Positions 7,613 to 16,461 of a stretch of 64,000 nucleotides of DNA are shown here, one piece after another. The notes beneath the pieces are model-generated. The model had not been told where the DNA came from, ran no database searches, and saw nothing but the letters and a program-made list of their open reading frames with translations. Position 1 is the stretch's first letter; every line of letters begins with the position of its first letter. The stretch covers positions 1 through 64,000 of the forward strand of contig JABSOZ010000014.1 in NCBI GenBank assembly GCA_013215295.1, in the 5' to 3' direction. This DNA is from Colwellia sp. (GTDB lineage Bacteria; Pseudomonadota; Gammaproteobacteria; Enterobacterales; Alteromonadaceae). Both the position numbers and the translations under genes were made by a program.

Positions 7613-9262
7613 ATGGAACGCGAATCGATGGATTTTGACGTTGTTATTGTTGGTGCTGGTCCGTCTGGTTTAGCAACAGCTTGTCGTTTGATGCAGCTAG
7701 CACAAGAGAAAGATCAAGAACTCACGGTCTGTGTTGTTGAGAAGGGATCAGAAGTTGGTGCACATATTTTGTCGGGAGCGGTTTTTGAACCAAGAGCGCT
7801 AAATGAATTATTTCCCGATTGGCAGGAAAAAGGAGCGCCGTTAAAAACAAAAGTTACTGGCGATGACATTTATTTGCTCAATAGTGAGAGTAACGGTATC
7901 AAATTACCTAACTTCTCTGTCCCAAAAACTATGCACAATGATGGAAATTATATTGTAAGTATGGGCAATGTTTGTCGATGGTTGGCAGAGCAAGCAGAAG
8001 CGTTAGGTGTTGAGATTTTCCCTGGCTTCCCAGCCCACGAAGTACTTTATAATGATGACGGCAGCGTTGCCGGTATTCTTACCGGTGATATGGGCCTAGA
8101 TGTTAATGGCAATGAAAAAGATTCATTTGAACCTGGTATGGAACTGCGTGCTAAATACACAGTGTTTGCTGAAGGTTGTCGTGGTCATTTAGGAAAAGAG
8201 TTGATCAGTAAGTTCAACTTAGATGAAGGAAAGTCTCCACAGCACTATGGATTAGGTTTTAAAGAAATTTGGGATGTTGACCCAGCTAAACATCAAGAAG
8301 GTTTAGTGGTTCATACTGCTGGTTGGCCATTAGATAAAGGCACTACTGGCGGCGGGTATTTATATCATGCTGAAAATAACCAAGTATTTGTCGGTTTGAT
8401 CGTTGATTTAAATTATAGCAATCCTCATTTAAGCCCATTCGACGAGTTTCAACGTTATAAACACCACCCAAAAATCAGTCAATACCTTGAAGGCGGTAAG
8501 CGTGTATCTTATGGAGCACGTGCTATGGCTAAAGGAGGCTTTAACTCTTTACCTAAAATGACTTTACCTGGTGGAATTATAGTTGGTTGTGATGCTGGAA
8601 CCATAAACTTTGCGAAAATAAAAGGTAATCACACGGCAATGAAATCTGGTATGTTAGCCGCTGAAACTATTTTTCATGCGATAGCATCGGGTGATGAAGG
8701 TGGTAAAGATTTACTCGCTTACACCGAAAGTTTCAAATCGTCTTGGTTATATGAAGAATTATATAACACACGTAACTTTGGTCCAGCGATGCATAAGTTT
8801 GGCACTATGTTGGGTGGGGCTTACAATACGCTCGATCAAAACTTCTTTAACGGTAAATTACCCTTTAACTTTAAAGACGATACGCTTGACCACGACCAGC
8901 TTAAATTAGCGTCAGAAGTTGCGGTTATAAATTACCCTAAGCCAGATAACAAACTAAGCTTCGATAAGTTAACTTCGGTATTTTTATCTAATACTAATCA
9001 TGAAGAAGAGCAACCTTGCCATCTGAAACTTGCTGATGCAGGAATACCTATTTCTGTTAATTTAGTTAAGTATGCAGAGCCTGCACAACTTTACTGTCCA
9101 GCGGGTGTTTATGAAGTTGAAGCAACAGAGCAGGGCGATAAGTTAGTGATTAACGCACAAAACTGTATTCATTGTAAAACGTGTGATATTAAAGATCCAA
9201 GCCAGAATATTACTTGGGTAACACCAGAAGGAACAGGTGGACCGAATTACCCGAATATGTAA
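7613..9262 (+). CDS. etfD: Electron transfer flavoprotein-ubiquinone oxidoreductase
   Basis: 549 residues. Contains the N-terminal FAD-binding GAGPSGLATA, an internal membrane-associated quinone-binding region, and the C-terminal 4Fe-4S ligands in YCPAGVYE and CIHCKTCDIKDP, ending TPEGTGGPNYPNM as in all ETF-QOs. It takes electrons from reduced ETF and reduces ubiquinone at the inner membrane. Start: a TTG-initiated extension from 7601 is possible, but ATG 7613 has a strong GGGGAAG site at 7603-7609. Two PsrA-type boxes lie just upstream and a clear terminator follows. Confidence 0.97.
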   Translation: MERESMDFDVVIVGAGPSGLATACRLMQLAQEKDQELTVCVVEKGSEVGAHILSGAVFEPRALNELFPDWQEKGAPLKTKVTGDDIYLLNSESNGIKLPNFSVPKTMHNDGNYIVSMGNVCRWLAEQAEALGVEIFPGFPAHEVLYNDDGSVAGILTGDMGLDVNGNEKDSFEPGMELRAKYTVFAEGCRGHLGKELISKFNLDEGKSPQHYGLGFKEIWDVDPAKHQEGLVVHTAGWPLDKGTTGGGYLYHAENNQVFVGLIVDLNYSNPHLSPFDEFQRYKHHPKISQYLEGGKRVSYGARAMAKGGFNSLPKMTLPGGIIVGCDAGTINFAKIKGNHTAMKSGMLAAETIFHAIASGDEGGKDLLAYTESFKSSWLYEELYNTRNFGPAMHKFGTMLGGAYNTLDQNFFNGKLPFNFKDDTLDHDQLKLASEVAVINYPKPDNKLSFDKLTSVFLSNTNHEEEQPCHLKLADAGIPISVNLVKYAEPAQLYCPAGVYEVEATEQGDKLVINAQNCIHCKTCDIKDPSQNITWVTPEGTGGPNYPNM

Positions 9263-9283
9263 TTGATTAAGTCTTTAATCAGA

Positions 9284-9309
9284 AAAAAGCCTGCATATGC
9301 AGGCTTTTA
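9284..9309 (+). terminator. Terminator of etf-QO
   Basis: AAAAAGCCTGCATATGCAGG then CTTTTAT: a perfect GCCTGCATATGCAGGC palindrome flanked by A- and T-tracts, 21 bases after the stop codon. Confidence 0.85.
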
Positions 9310-9310
9310 T

Positions 9311-9412
9311 GTTCAGGATGAACGGTATGTCACGGACACATGGATGTGTATGAGTGACGATGTTCAGGATGAACGGTATGTCACGTACAGATGGATGTGT
9401 ATGAGTGACGAT
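9311..9412 (+). repeat. Two tandem 51 bp direct repeats
   Basis: Units 9311-9361 and 9362-9412 both begin GTTCAGGATGAACGGTATGT and end GGATGTGTATGAGTGACGAT, differing at only a few bases. A third unit starts at 9413 but diverges after GTTCAGGATG. Each unit contains ACACAT-GG-ATGTGT or a one-mismatch version, the reverse-oriented form of the hairpin in the 51 bp insert at 189-239. Short open frames across it on both strands are repeat artefacts. Confidence 0.8.
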
Positions 9413-9430
9413 GTTCAGGATGGCCTTTCT

Positions 9431-9475
9431 CAGACATCCTGTCTTGCAAGGCATTAGTGCCTCCTTGCACGTCAA
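9431..9475 (+). repeat. Two-hairpin repeat, copy B
   Basis: Hairpin AGACA-TCC-TGTCT (9432-9444), linker GGCATTAGT (9450-9458), and second stem GTGC/GCAC or the longer TGCAAGG/CCTTGCA. Same architecture as 189-239, with different stem bases. Confidence 0.65.
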
Positions 9476-9539
9476 CGGTCATGATTTTAGTTCCAGACAA
9501 ATCATAAGTAAGCAATGTCATGGACACATGGCCGTTTTT

Positions 9540-9583
9540 TTGACATCCATGTCATCACGGCATTAGTACATCCGTGTCCGTCG
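9540..9583 (+). repeat. Two-hairpin repeat, copy C
   Basis: Hairpin TGACAT-CC-ATGTCA (9541-9554), linker GGCATTAGT, second stem CACGG/CCGTG (9556-9576), ending in CGTC like copies A and B. A fragment of the 51 bp unit (GATGTGTATGAGTGACGATG, then TTCAG) follows at 9583-9606. The rest of 9263-9656 contains no gene that can be supported. Confidence 0.65.
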
Positions 9584-9656
9584 ATGTGTATGAGTGACGA
9601 TGTTCAGAAGTCTTGAAATGTCAAAATTACATTAATTCAACATATGAGGGAGAATT

Positions 9657-10430
9657 CTATTTTGTCTCTATCAAATCAAATTCACTAAGCTGATTAATAC
9701 TTTTTTGCAATCGTGCTTCAAGCTGGTCTAGCTTTTTTAAACTATTGCAAAATTTTGCCGCTTTTAATTCAATTTCTTGAGCTCTCGGTTCAATTTCAAG
9801 GTGTAAGCCTTTTTCCATACCTTTTAAACGTTGATCAAAAGCTTCTACTCTCTGCTCACTATTTCGTTCTTCATTCGTTGTCATGGCTTCACCAACAGCC
9901 ATTAGAATAGTACCTATTGATTCCGTAACTATGCTTTCTATCTCTTGCTCAAACGCACCAGCAAAAATATCATCAAAATCATCGAAATCCTGTGAGGCAA
10001 TGTAATAGTTAGTATCACTGTGATTAAAACGTTCACGAAGACGATATTGCATTTCATCAAATCGTTCTTGAATTTTTTGATGTGAAGCACTGTTCTCTCC
10101 GGTTAAGCCAGCAATAACTTTATTTACAGCTTTTAAACCAATTTCAACACCTTCAATGGCAATATCTACTATTTCTGGAACTTGTTTACGAATGCCTTGG
10201 CTATATTGATGTATTAACTCTATTTGTTGTTCATTAAGATAAACTTCACGGCCTTTAATAAATAACTGTTTATCGTTATTTATTTGAACGAATGTCTGGC
10301 CTTTTTGTATGATACGTACATGAGACGGGTTAATCACAACACCGTAATTAAAGTTAATATCACATTGCTGAGCACTCACATTACTAGCCATTAGACTAGC
10401 AATTATAAATGAAGAAATGAAGAGTTTCAT
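9657..10430 (-). CDS. Exported DUF2884 (YggN-like) protein
   Basis: 257 residues with a signal peptide (about 1-20, ending VSA-Q). The early Cys, the short beta-rich segment (VQINNDKQLFIKGREVYLN) and the long helical remainder follow E. coli YggN. The C-terminal half has extended coiled-coil-like helices with a second Cys (KFCNSLKKLDQLEARLQ). Predicted periplasmic. The function of the family is unknown. It stands alone, with its own upstream region next to the DUF342 gene on the same strand. Confidence 0.75.
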   Translation of the reverse strand: MKLFISSFIIASLMASNVSAQQCDINFNYGVVINPSHVRIIQKGQTFVQINNDKQLFIKGREVYLNEQQIELIHQYSQGIRKQVPEIVDIAIEGVEIGLKAVNKVIAGLTGENSASHQKIQERFDEMQYRLRERFNHSDTNYYIASQDFDDFDDIFAGAFEQEIESIVTESIGTILMAVGEAMTTNEERNSEQRVEAFDQRLKGMEKGLHLEIEPRAQEIELKAAKFCNSLKKLDQLEARLQKSINQLSEFDLIETK

Positions 10431-10481
10431 TGTTAGTCCAAAGTAATGGAAATGGGATTTATAAAAAGCTGATACATTAAT

Positions 10482-12170
10482 TTATGAGGTATGAACAATG
10501 GGGTCAAAATGAATTTTTCTTTCTCTATAACTCATTTTTGTCGGGCCATATTCTCGACGAGAATTGTCATTAAAGTCACCAACAATTAGTTTTACTCCAT
10601 GATAAAGTTTTTCTGTTGCTTCTACGAATACCCCCGTCATATAGGCTTGAAGTTCTTCTTCAAAAGCCTCTTTCTCATTTAAAATTTCACCCATTTTATT
10701 TGCATGAAATTTATAAGTTGAAACTAATTTATTGAGCATTTCAGGTTTAACTTTATCTTTCGGAAGTTTTTTTAGCTTGTTTACTGCAAGTTGTAATTCA
10801 GTCGTTTTATCTGAGTCTATTTTTAATCGTGTTTCAATATCTTCTAAGTGCACTTTCATATCAACAATTTTTTTAGAAAAATTGATGATGGTTGTACTGC
10901 CAGCTGTAGCACCTAACATACCGGCATGAACAGATTTACCTGCTCGAATATAGCCAGCAATCAGCTTGCCATTAGCTTTCGCTTCAGATCCTAACCATAG
11001 TGTTTCTTCTACATCAATGATGCAGTGCATCATTTGATTTTCAATACGTAAAGAGTGACATGATATCTCGGCATATTGACTATACTTTGCATAGACAGAG
11101 CCTTTCGCTCTAATGCTTACACTCATTTGAATGTCATCAACAGGTACTTCTTCAATATCTTGCTTTCGTCCAATAATACCGCTACCAATAGTGATATCAC
11201 CGCCAGCATCTAATGTGGCTGACTCAACAAAACCACCAATGGATATATCGCCAGTAGCAACAACTCTCATGCCTTCGCAGATATCACCATCAATAATAAC
11301 ACTACCTTCAAACTTGATGTGTCCGGTACTAACATCAACATTTTTTATACGATAAACACCATCTACTTCCATGCCGTTCTCGATGATTCTAGGTAAGCCA
11401 ACGAGGGTCGAAATTAATACCTGATCGTTCTTTTTGCTGATGGCGGTACCTTCACCAACTTGCATATTCACATCTTCACCCGCGACAGGATCTAAAGGTG
11501 ATCCTGTTACCGTAAAGCCTTTTACACCTTCAGTCAGCGGGATCTTTTTAGCCAGTGGGTCGCCTACTTTTACGCAAATAATATCGCCTAAGTCACGCAT
11601 GTCGACACTACCATCTTCGCGTTCTTTAGGGCGTAAAATTCTATCTTGAGCACTTTGAACTAATAGTTTTATTTTAGAGTTTTTACCATTAACAGCATCT
11701 TTACCTTGTGCTATTTCGCCTTTTACAATAGAGCCAGCAGGCTCTTTAGCTGCTTTATGAGCAAGTCCTAATAACTGCTCTTTAGTAAAACCTTTAGTGA
11801 CACCAGATTGTTGAGCGGAATTTAGGATTGCTTTAGCGGATAAGTGTTTACCACCGAGTGCTGTTGAAATCTCTGCTGATGCAGACATTTCATCACTATC
11901 GATAGAGATAGTGATGCTTGCGTCACGACGTTCTAAAATTTGGTAGACTATTTCCCTGCCTGATTTATTTGCTTGAAGTGGTTTTAAAACACTATTAAGT
12001 TCTGCGACAGCATTTTTTATATTACCGTTATCAACATACAAATCTTTAAATTCTGAATTTTCAATAAGTTCATGAATAGTTACTTCTAATATTTGAGAAG
12101 CATCTTTAACCGGTTGCAAAACAAGGTCTATATTATTTTTTTTATTGATCACTAAACTTGCTTGTGTCAC
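10482..12170 (-). CDS. DUF342 / FapA-family protein
   Basis: 562 residues, cytoplasmic, no signal or membrane segment. The central region (about 180-400) is a right-handed beta-helix of the FapA/DUF342 type, with PLAKKIPLTEGVKGFTVTG, GVYRIKNVDVSTGHIKFEGS and VVATGDISIGGFVESATLDA repeats. A coiled-coil segment follows (about 430-510). The start is GTG at 12170 with GGAG ten bases upstream; a nearby ATG is out of frame. Family members are linked to flagellar or cell-surface assembly, but no flagellar genes are here. A 108-residue unknown gene lies directly upstream on the same strand. Confidence 0.8.
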   Translation of the reverse strand: MTQASLVINKKNNIDLVLQPVKDASQILEVTIHELIENSEFKDLYVDNGNIKNAVAELNSVLKPLQANKSGREIVYQILERRDASITISIDSDEMSASAEISTALGGKHLSAKAILNSAQQSGVTKGFTKEQLLGLAHKAAKEPAGSIVKGEIAQGKDAVNGKNSKIKLLVQSAQDRILRPKEREDGSVDMRDLGDIICVKVGDPLAKKIPLTEGVKGFTVTGSPLDPVAGEDVNMQVGEGTAISKKNDQVLISTLVGLPRIIENGMEVDGVYRIKNVDVSTGHIKFEGSVIIDGDICEGMRVVATGDISIGGFVESATLDAGGDITIGSGIIGRKQDIEEVPVDDIQMSVSIRAKGSVYAKYSQYAEISCHSLRIENQMMHCIIDVEETLWLGSEAKANGKLIAGYIRAGKSVHAGMLGATAGSTTIINFSKKIVDMKVHLEDIETRLKIDSDKTTELQLAVNKLKKLPKDKVKPEMLNKLVSTYKFHANKMGEILNEKEAFEEELQAYMTGVFVEATEKLYHGVKLIVGDFNDNSRREYGPTKMSYRERKIHFDPIVHTS

Positions 12171-12209
12171 GCGACATTTACTCCAATATTACAACTTAAA
12201 GGTAAAATA

Positions 12210-12536
12210 TTAAATGTAGTTTTCTTGGTGAATCTTAATAAAAGAAGTTGTGTTTATTTTTGAATAATCTATTTTATATTCCTTATTATCAAGTGCTTGT
12301 ATGAAAATTAGTGTTTTTGACTCACCAAAAACATCTGATGCACTTACATCAACGACATCTAGATATGCTTTTTTAGCGTCTGCTTTCTTACGTGGCACTT
12401 CACCTTTGTAAACACCAATGCCGCGGTTACTTACTACTACTACAGGGTGATTACCATTTAAGATAAGTAAATCAAACTTTCTCATTTTATGAATAATGGT
12501 ATTTCTGCCACTGATGATGTAATTTTTTTCTATCAA
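12210..12536 (-). CDS. Hypothetical protein, 108 residues
   Basis: Not recognised. No signal peptide or membrane segment. The sequence is rich in beta-strand patterns (FDLLILNGNHPVVVVSNRGI, TLIFIQALDNKEYKIDYSKI), suggesting a small soluble beta domain. It lies about 40 bases before the DUF342 gene on the same strand and is probably co-transcribed with it. The codon pattern resembles its neighbours and the frame is clean, so it is likely real. A partner or regulator of the DUF342 protein is speculation from position only. Confidence 0.6.
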   Translation of the reverse strand: MIEKNYIISGRNTIIHKMRKFDLLILNGNHPVVVVSNRGIGVYKGEVPRKKADAKKAYLDVVDVSASDVFGESKTLIFIQALDNKEYKIDYSKINTTSFIKIHQENYI

Positions 12537-12738
12537 AATATGCTCCTATATTTTACTAATATGAATGGTGATATTAATCACATCAATAACTAATTTGTCT
12601 ACAATACTATTATTCTAGGTTATTATAACTATAAATATATAAAGTTTTGATTTATGGCGCAATAAAAATGACATTTCTTTTGATGTTTTTAAGATAAATA
12701 CGCAAAAATTAACATGTATTATACATTTATAATCGACT

Positions 12739-14013
12739 TTAGAAATAAAGAGGCACTTTGTCAGTGTTTATTAACAAGCGTCTAATCAAGTCAAGTGCCC
12801 TTGCTGCAACGGCGTGCTGAAAATAGGCACGATTAGCTTTAATGCTAAAGTAATGACTGTAAATTTTTTCTTTACTGCCCCAAGCAATCCAAACAGATCC
12901 TACTGGTTTTTCTTTGCTTCCTCCATTTGGACCAGCAATGCCTGTAACGGCAATAACTAAATCAGCATTTGCTGACTTTAATGCGCCTTGAGCCATTTCG
13001 ATAACCGTTTGTTCACTTACCGCACCATGCTGCAATAGCGTGTTTTCATCAACATTCAATAATTTACTTTTCATCTCATTTGAATAAGTTACAAATCCGG
13101 CTTCAAATGAAGCTGAAGCACCTGAAACTTTTGTTAATTGACTGGCAATTAAACCGCCAGTGCAAGATTCCGCTGTTGTTATTTTCAAGTTTTTCTGCTG
13201 ACATAATTGCAGGACTATTTCGGATAATGTGCGCGGTTTTTCTTTGATTTCTTCAACGATGTGGTCATCTAATAATGCTTTTATTTCTTTAATGAGTTCA
13301 TTTTTTAATGGCACATGTTCATGTTTTTCAATTGTTAATTTTAACTCAATTAATGGAGAAGATGCTCGAAAGCCCATTTCCACCTCTTTAGGCCAATTTG
13401 GAAAGTATTTCACTAACATTGATTGTAAAGTTGATTCGCCAATGCCAAATAATTGTAAACGAGTAATATCCATTTCGGCAGTGAAACTTGATTTAGATTC
13501 CAGTGCAGGGATAATTTCTTCATCAAGCATTATTCTCAATTCACTGGGTACGCCAGGAGTGCAAAAAATTTGGCATTTATTTAATATTAATGTAAAACCA
13601 ACCGCGCTACCCACTCTATTAGGAACAATATCGCAGCCTTTGGGCAGAATTGCTTGTTTAAGGTTAGCTTTGCTTAAATGCGCGTTTCTTTGCTGACACC
13701 AATCTTCTAAATGCGCTAATGCTGCTGGATGTTGTTCTAAAGGAAGATTACAAGCTATTGCTAATGCTTGCGCCGTTAAATCATCAGTTGTGGGTCCAAG
13801 GCCACCATTAATAATTAATACGTCAGCATTTTTTGTGAGAGTGTTTATCTCATCGGCAAGTAAATGTAGATCATCAGCTAAAGTGACTTTACGACTAATT
13901 TTCATTCCAATGGCTTTGCATTGTTGAGCGATCATTGCTGAATTACTGTCAACAATATCTCCGGTCATTAACTCATTACCCGTCAGAAGAAGATATACTT
14001 TAGCTGTAGTCAT
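12739..14013 (-). CDS. cinA: CinA-family protein (NMN deamidase / MoaB-like fusion)
   Basis: 424 residues. The N-terminal MoCF-biosynthesis-like domain (about 1-170) has LLTGNELMTGDIVDSN and INGGLGPTTDDLT. The C-terminal CinA domain (about 265-415) has TTAESCTGGLIASQLT, TGIAGPNGGSKEKPVGSVW and a terminal helix. The C-domain deamidates nicotinamide mononucleotide in pyridine nucleotide recycling; the N-domain can act as an ADP-ribose pyrophosphatase in some homologues. An upstream TTG extension exists, but ATG 14013 matches the family N-terminus. Competence involvement is not implied by the sequence. Confidence 0.92.
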   Translation of the reverse strand: MTTAKVYLLLTGNELMTGDIVDSNSAMIAQQCKAIGMKISRKVTLADDLHLLADEINTLTKNADVLIINGGLGPTTDDLTAQALAIACNLPLEQHPAALAHLEDWCQQRNAHLSKANLKQAILPKGCDIVPNRVGSAVGFTLILNKCQIFCTPGVPSELRIMLDEEIIPALESKSSFTAEMDITRLQLFGIGESTLQSMLVKYFPNWPKEVEMGFRASSPLIELKLTIEKHEHVPLKNELIKEIKALLDDHIVEEIKEKPRTLSEIVLQLCQQKNLKITTAESCTGGLIASQLTKVSGASASFEAGFVTYSNEMKSKLLNVDENTLLQHGAVSEQTVIEMAQGALKSANADLVIAVTGIAGPNGGSKEKPVGSVWIAWGSKEKIYSHYFSIKANRAYFQHAVAARALDLIRRLLINTDKVPLYF

Positions 14014-14197
14014 ATGTACGCTCAAAAACCAAATAAAATAATAGCCGTAGACTACTGCATAAGTTTGATTATTGTTAGCTAATTGAAGTAAATAAAAACT
14101 TGTTTAAAAAATATGAATAAATTTAAACCTTTTTTGTTTTACATGTTACTTATGATTATTAAAACAAAAAACCATTAATAATATTTAAGGGAAATTC

Positions 14198-14968
14198 ATG
14201 AAAAATTCATTTAAAAAGCAACTTACTTTAGCAACTCTTTTATCACTTTCTATGATTACTGTTGTTTACGCAGACGTTGAAGATACCATTGAGAAATCAT
14301 TTGATGTAAGTGAAAATGCGACTTTACGACTTGCTAATATTAATGGTGCAGTTGAAATTAAGGGCTGGGATAGAAATGAAATTAAAGTAACGGCAATTAT
14401 CACTGCTAAGAACCAAGAAGATAGAGATCGTATTAAGGTTGAATTTGACCAAAGCTCTAGCGGTGTAAGTGTTGAAACTGAATACGAAAAACAGCTATCT
14501 TGGGGGCGAAATAACAGCTCTGGGAAAGTCGATTATACGGTAATGGTGCCATTTGGCGCTTCTTTAACTGACATCGAATTAGTTAATGGTTCGTTGGTTA
14601 TTGATAAAGTACAAGGAGAAATAAAAGCTAATACAGTAAACGGTTCAATTAACGTTCAAGGCTTAGCTGATGATCTTGAATTAAATTCAGTTAATGGCAG
14701 TATAAAAGCAACTTATCAGCATATTGATAATAATATTGATGAAATTGAATTAACAACGGTTAACGGAAGTATTAAGCTTTATTTGCCAAGCGAGTTGAAC
14801 GCCACTATAAACGCAGAAACGATGCACGGCAGCATTAAAACTGGCTTTGGACTTTCAAGCCATAAAAAAATGTTTTCTGGCCGTAGCTTATCTGGAAGTG
14901 TTGGTAGTGGTGATATTAAAATTGATTTAGAAAGTGTTAATGGCAGTATTAAAGTAATGAAAAATTAA
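14198..14968 (+). CDS. Exported DUF4097 beta-helix protein
   Basis: 256 residues with a signal peptide (about 1-26, ending VVYA-D). The mature part is a repetitive beta-solenoid: NG(S/A) turns recur every 15-25 residues (NINGAVEIKG, VNGSLVIDKV, VNGSINVQG, VNGSIKATY, VNGSIKLYL, MHGSIKTGF, VNGSIKVMK). This fits the DUF4097 adhesin-like family. Predicted periplasmic or surface; function unknown. AAGGGAAA precedes the ATG. A strong terminator follows, so it is probably a single-gene unit. Confidence 0.8.
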   Translation: MKNSFKKQLTLATLLSLSMITVVYADVEDTIEKSFDVSENATLRLANINGAVEIKGWDRNEIKVTAIITAKNQEDRDRIKVEFDQSSSGVSVETEYEKQLSWGRNNSSGKVDYTVMVPFGASLTDIELVNGSLVIDKVQGEIKANTVNGSINVQGLADDLELNSVNGSIKATYQHIDNNIDEIELTTVNGSIKLYLPSELNATINAETMHGSIKTGFGLSSHKKMFSGRSLSGSVGSGDIKIDLESVNGSIKVMKN

Positions 14969-14999
14969 TTTTTAACAAAAATTTCAATCTGGACTTTTA

Positions 15000-15027
15000 C
15001 CACAACATTTATGTTGTGGTTTTTTTT
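15000..15027 (+). terminator. Terminator of the DUF4097 gene
   Basis: CCACAACAT / ATGTTGTGG with a two-base loop, followed by a run of eight T. Confidence 0.9.
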
Positions 15028-15097
15028 ATTTGGTTGTCGGTAAAAATAATGCACAATAGCGGACAAATCTGACAAATCTGCTAAGGCGTATTTTAAA

Positions 15098-15484
15098 GTG
15101 AGTGAACAATATAACCGAGCGTTATTGGCTGGGCGCTGGTATCGTATGGAAATGAGCGAGACAGGTCACCAACTTGTTGAGTATGCTGAGCTTTGTCTTG
15201 ATGGTAGTTTTGAATTTTCTTTTGTTGAACAAAATGCTCAAGGGGAAGTTCTATGTCAGAATATTGAATTAGGCGATTGGGGTTTAGTAGGAGATATTCA
15301 TTTTACTATTACCCAAGAAGAAGTTGATGATGGTGAACATTTTCGGGCAGATTTAGCCGATGAAAATAATTATCATGCCTATAAAGTATTAGCGTTAGAT
15401 AGCCAAATATTTAAATATCAGCATATAGTAAGCAATGAAGTGTTTATCCTTCGTCGAGTTATTGATAAAATCGGCCATTGTTAA
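15098..15484 (+). CDS. Hypothetical protein, 128 residues
   Basis: Not recognised. Begins with GTG (MSEQYNRALLAGRWYRMEM). Soluble, acidic, rich in aromatic residues and alternating strand patterns (LCLDGSFEFSFVEQ, LGDWGLVGDIHFTI), reminiscent of small lipocalin-like or META-like beta folds in which a W-x-L-x-x-D/G-x-F pattern recurs. No signal peptide. It lies 60 bases before dapA on the same strand. The ribosome-binding site is weak, but the frame and composition support a real gene. Confidence 0.6.
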   Translation: MSEQYNRALLAGRWYRMEMSETGHQLVEYAELCLDGSFEFSFVEQNAQGEVLCQNIELGDWGLVGDIHFTITQEEVDDGEHFRADLADENNYHAYKVLALDSQIFKYQHIVSNEVFILRRVIDKIGHC

Positions 15485-15546
15485 ATTAAGTTATTCGTAT
15501 AGTACAATGAATTATTTCCCTTTTACTTAATAAGTAGTTGAAAAAA

Positions 15547-16455
15547 ATGAAAAATATAAAATCAGCAAGTTTAATTACTGCGATAAAAACTCCTTATAAT
15601 GCACAAGGTGAAATTGACCTTGTTACTTATGATCAACTTGTTGCACAACAAATTGAGGCTGGCGTTGAAGGTATTGTTGTGGGTGGAACTACGGGGGAAG
15701 GGCATTTATTAAGTTGGGAAGAACATTTAATGCTAATTGCTCATACTGTTCATCAGTATAGCGACAAGCTTATTATTGTTGGTAATACCGGTAGTAATAA
15801 TACGCGAGAAGCGATTAAAGCGACACAAAATGGTTTTGCTATGGGAATGGATGCCGCACTTCAAATCAATCCATATTATGGCCGAACGTCAAAGGCTGGT
15901 GTCGTGGCACATCTTAATAAATTGTTGGATATTGGTCCTGCTTTTATTTATAACGTACCGGGCAGAACTGGTCAGGATCTTACGCCAGATATAATTGAAC
16001 CATTATCAACCCATAAGAATTTTATTGGCGTAAAAGAATGTGGCGGCAATGAACGTATTGGTTATTATGAGAAGAAAGGTATCGCTTGTTGGTCAGGTAA
16101 CGACGATGAATGTTATGTAGGGCGCCACGAATTTGGTTCTCACGGTGTTATTTCAGTAACGTCAAATGTTGTTCCAAGCTTAATGAGAACCTTAATGGAC
16201 ACTCAAAATAGCGAGTTAAACGATCGTTTACAAAATTTAATGAAATGGTTGTTTTGTGAACCAAACCCAATTGCTATCAATACCACGTTAATGATGACGG
16301 GTGCTGTTGAACGTAATTTCAGATTACCTTATTTAGCATTAACGTTAGAGCAACGTCAGCAAGGTTTTGATTATTTAGCTAAATTTGAAACGTCTGAACT
16401 TGTTGGTGATAAATTAGCATTATTGAACGACAGTGATTTTAATTACTGTGTGTAA
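15547..16455 (+). CDS. dapA: 4-hydroxy-tetrahydrodipicolinate synthase family protein
   Basis: 302 residues, TIM-barrel class I aldolase. Seen: GGTTGEGHLL (46-55) with the paired Thr, catalytic Tyr135 in YNVPGRTG with Arg140, and Schiff-base Lys163 in GVKECGGN. Arg140 corresponds to the arginine that binds aspartate semialdehyde in DapA, favouring a lysine/DAP pathway role over sugar-acid aldolases of the same family. The frame is open nine bases up to a TTG, but ATG 15547 is the normal start. It is not next to other lysine genes, and a second dapA elsewhere is possible. Confidence 0.8.
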   Translation: MKNIKSASLITAIKTPYNAQGEIDLVTYDQLVAQQIEAGVEGIVVGGTTGEGHLLSWEEHLMLIAHTVHQYSDKLIIVGNTGSNNTREAIKATQNGFAMGMDAALQINPYYGRTSKAGVVAHLNKLLDIGPAFIYNVPGRTGQDLTPDIIEPLSTHKNFIGVKECGGNERIGYYEKKGIACWSGNDDECYVGRHEFGSHGVISVTSNVVPSLMRTLMDTQNSELNDRLQNLMKWLFCEPNPIAINTTLMMTGAVERNFRLPYLALTLEQRQQGFDYLAKFETSELVGDKLALLNDSDFNYCV

Positions 16456-16461
16456 ATAAGT

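Noticed and set aside
9311-9412. CRISPR array
   Set aside because: The two 51 bp units are directly adjacent, with no spacers between them, and no cas genes are in the window.
9263-9475. Short open frames on both strands across the repeat cluster
   Set aside because: They follow the 51 bp repeat period (51 is a multiple of three), have no ribosome-binding sites and encode repeated nonsense peptides.
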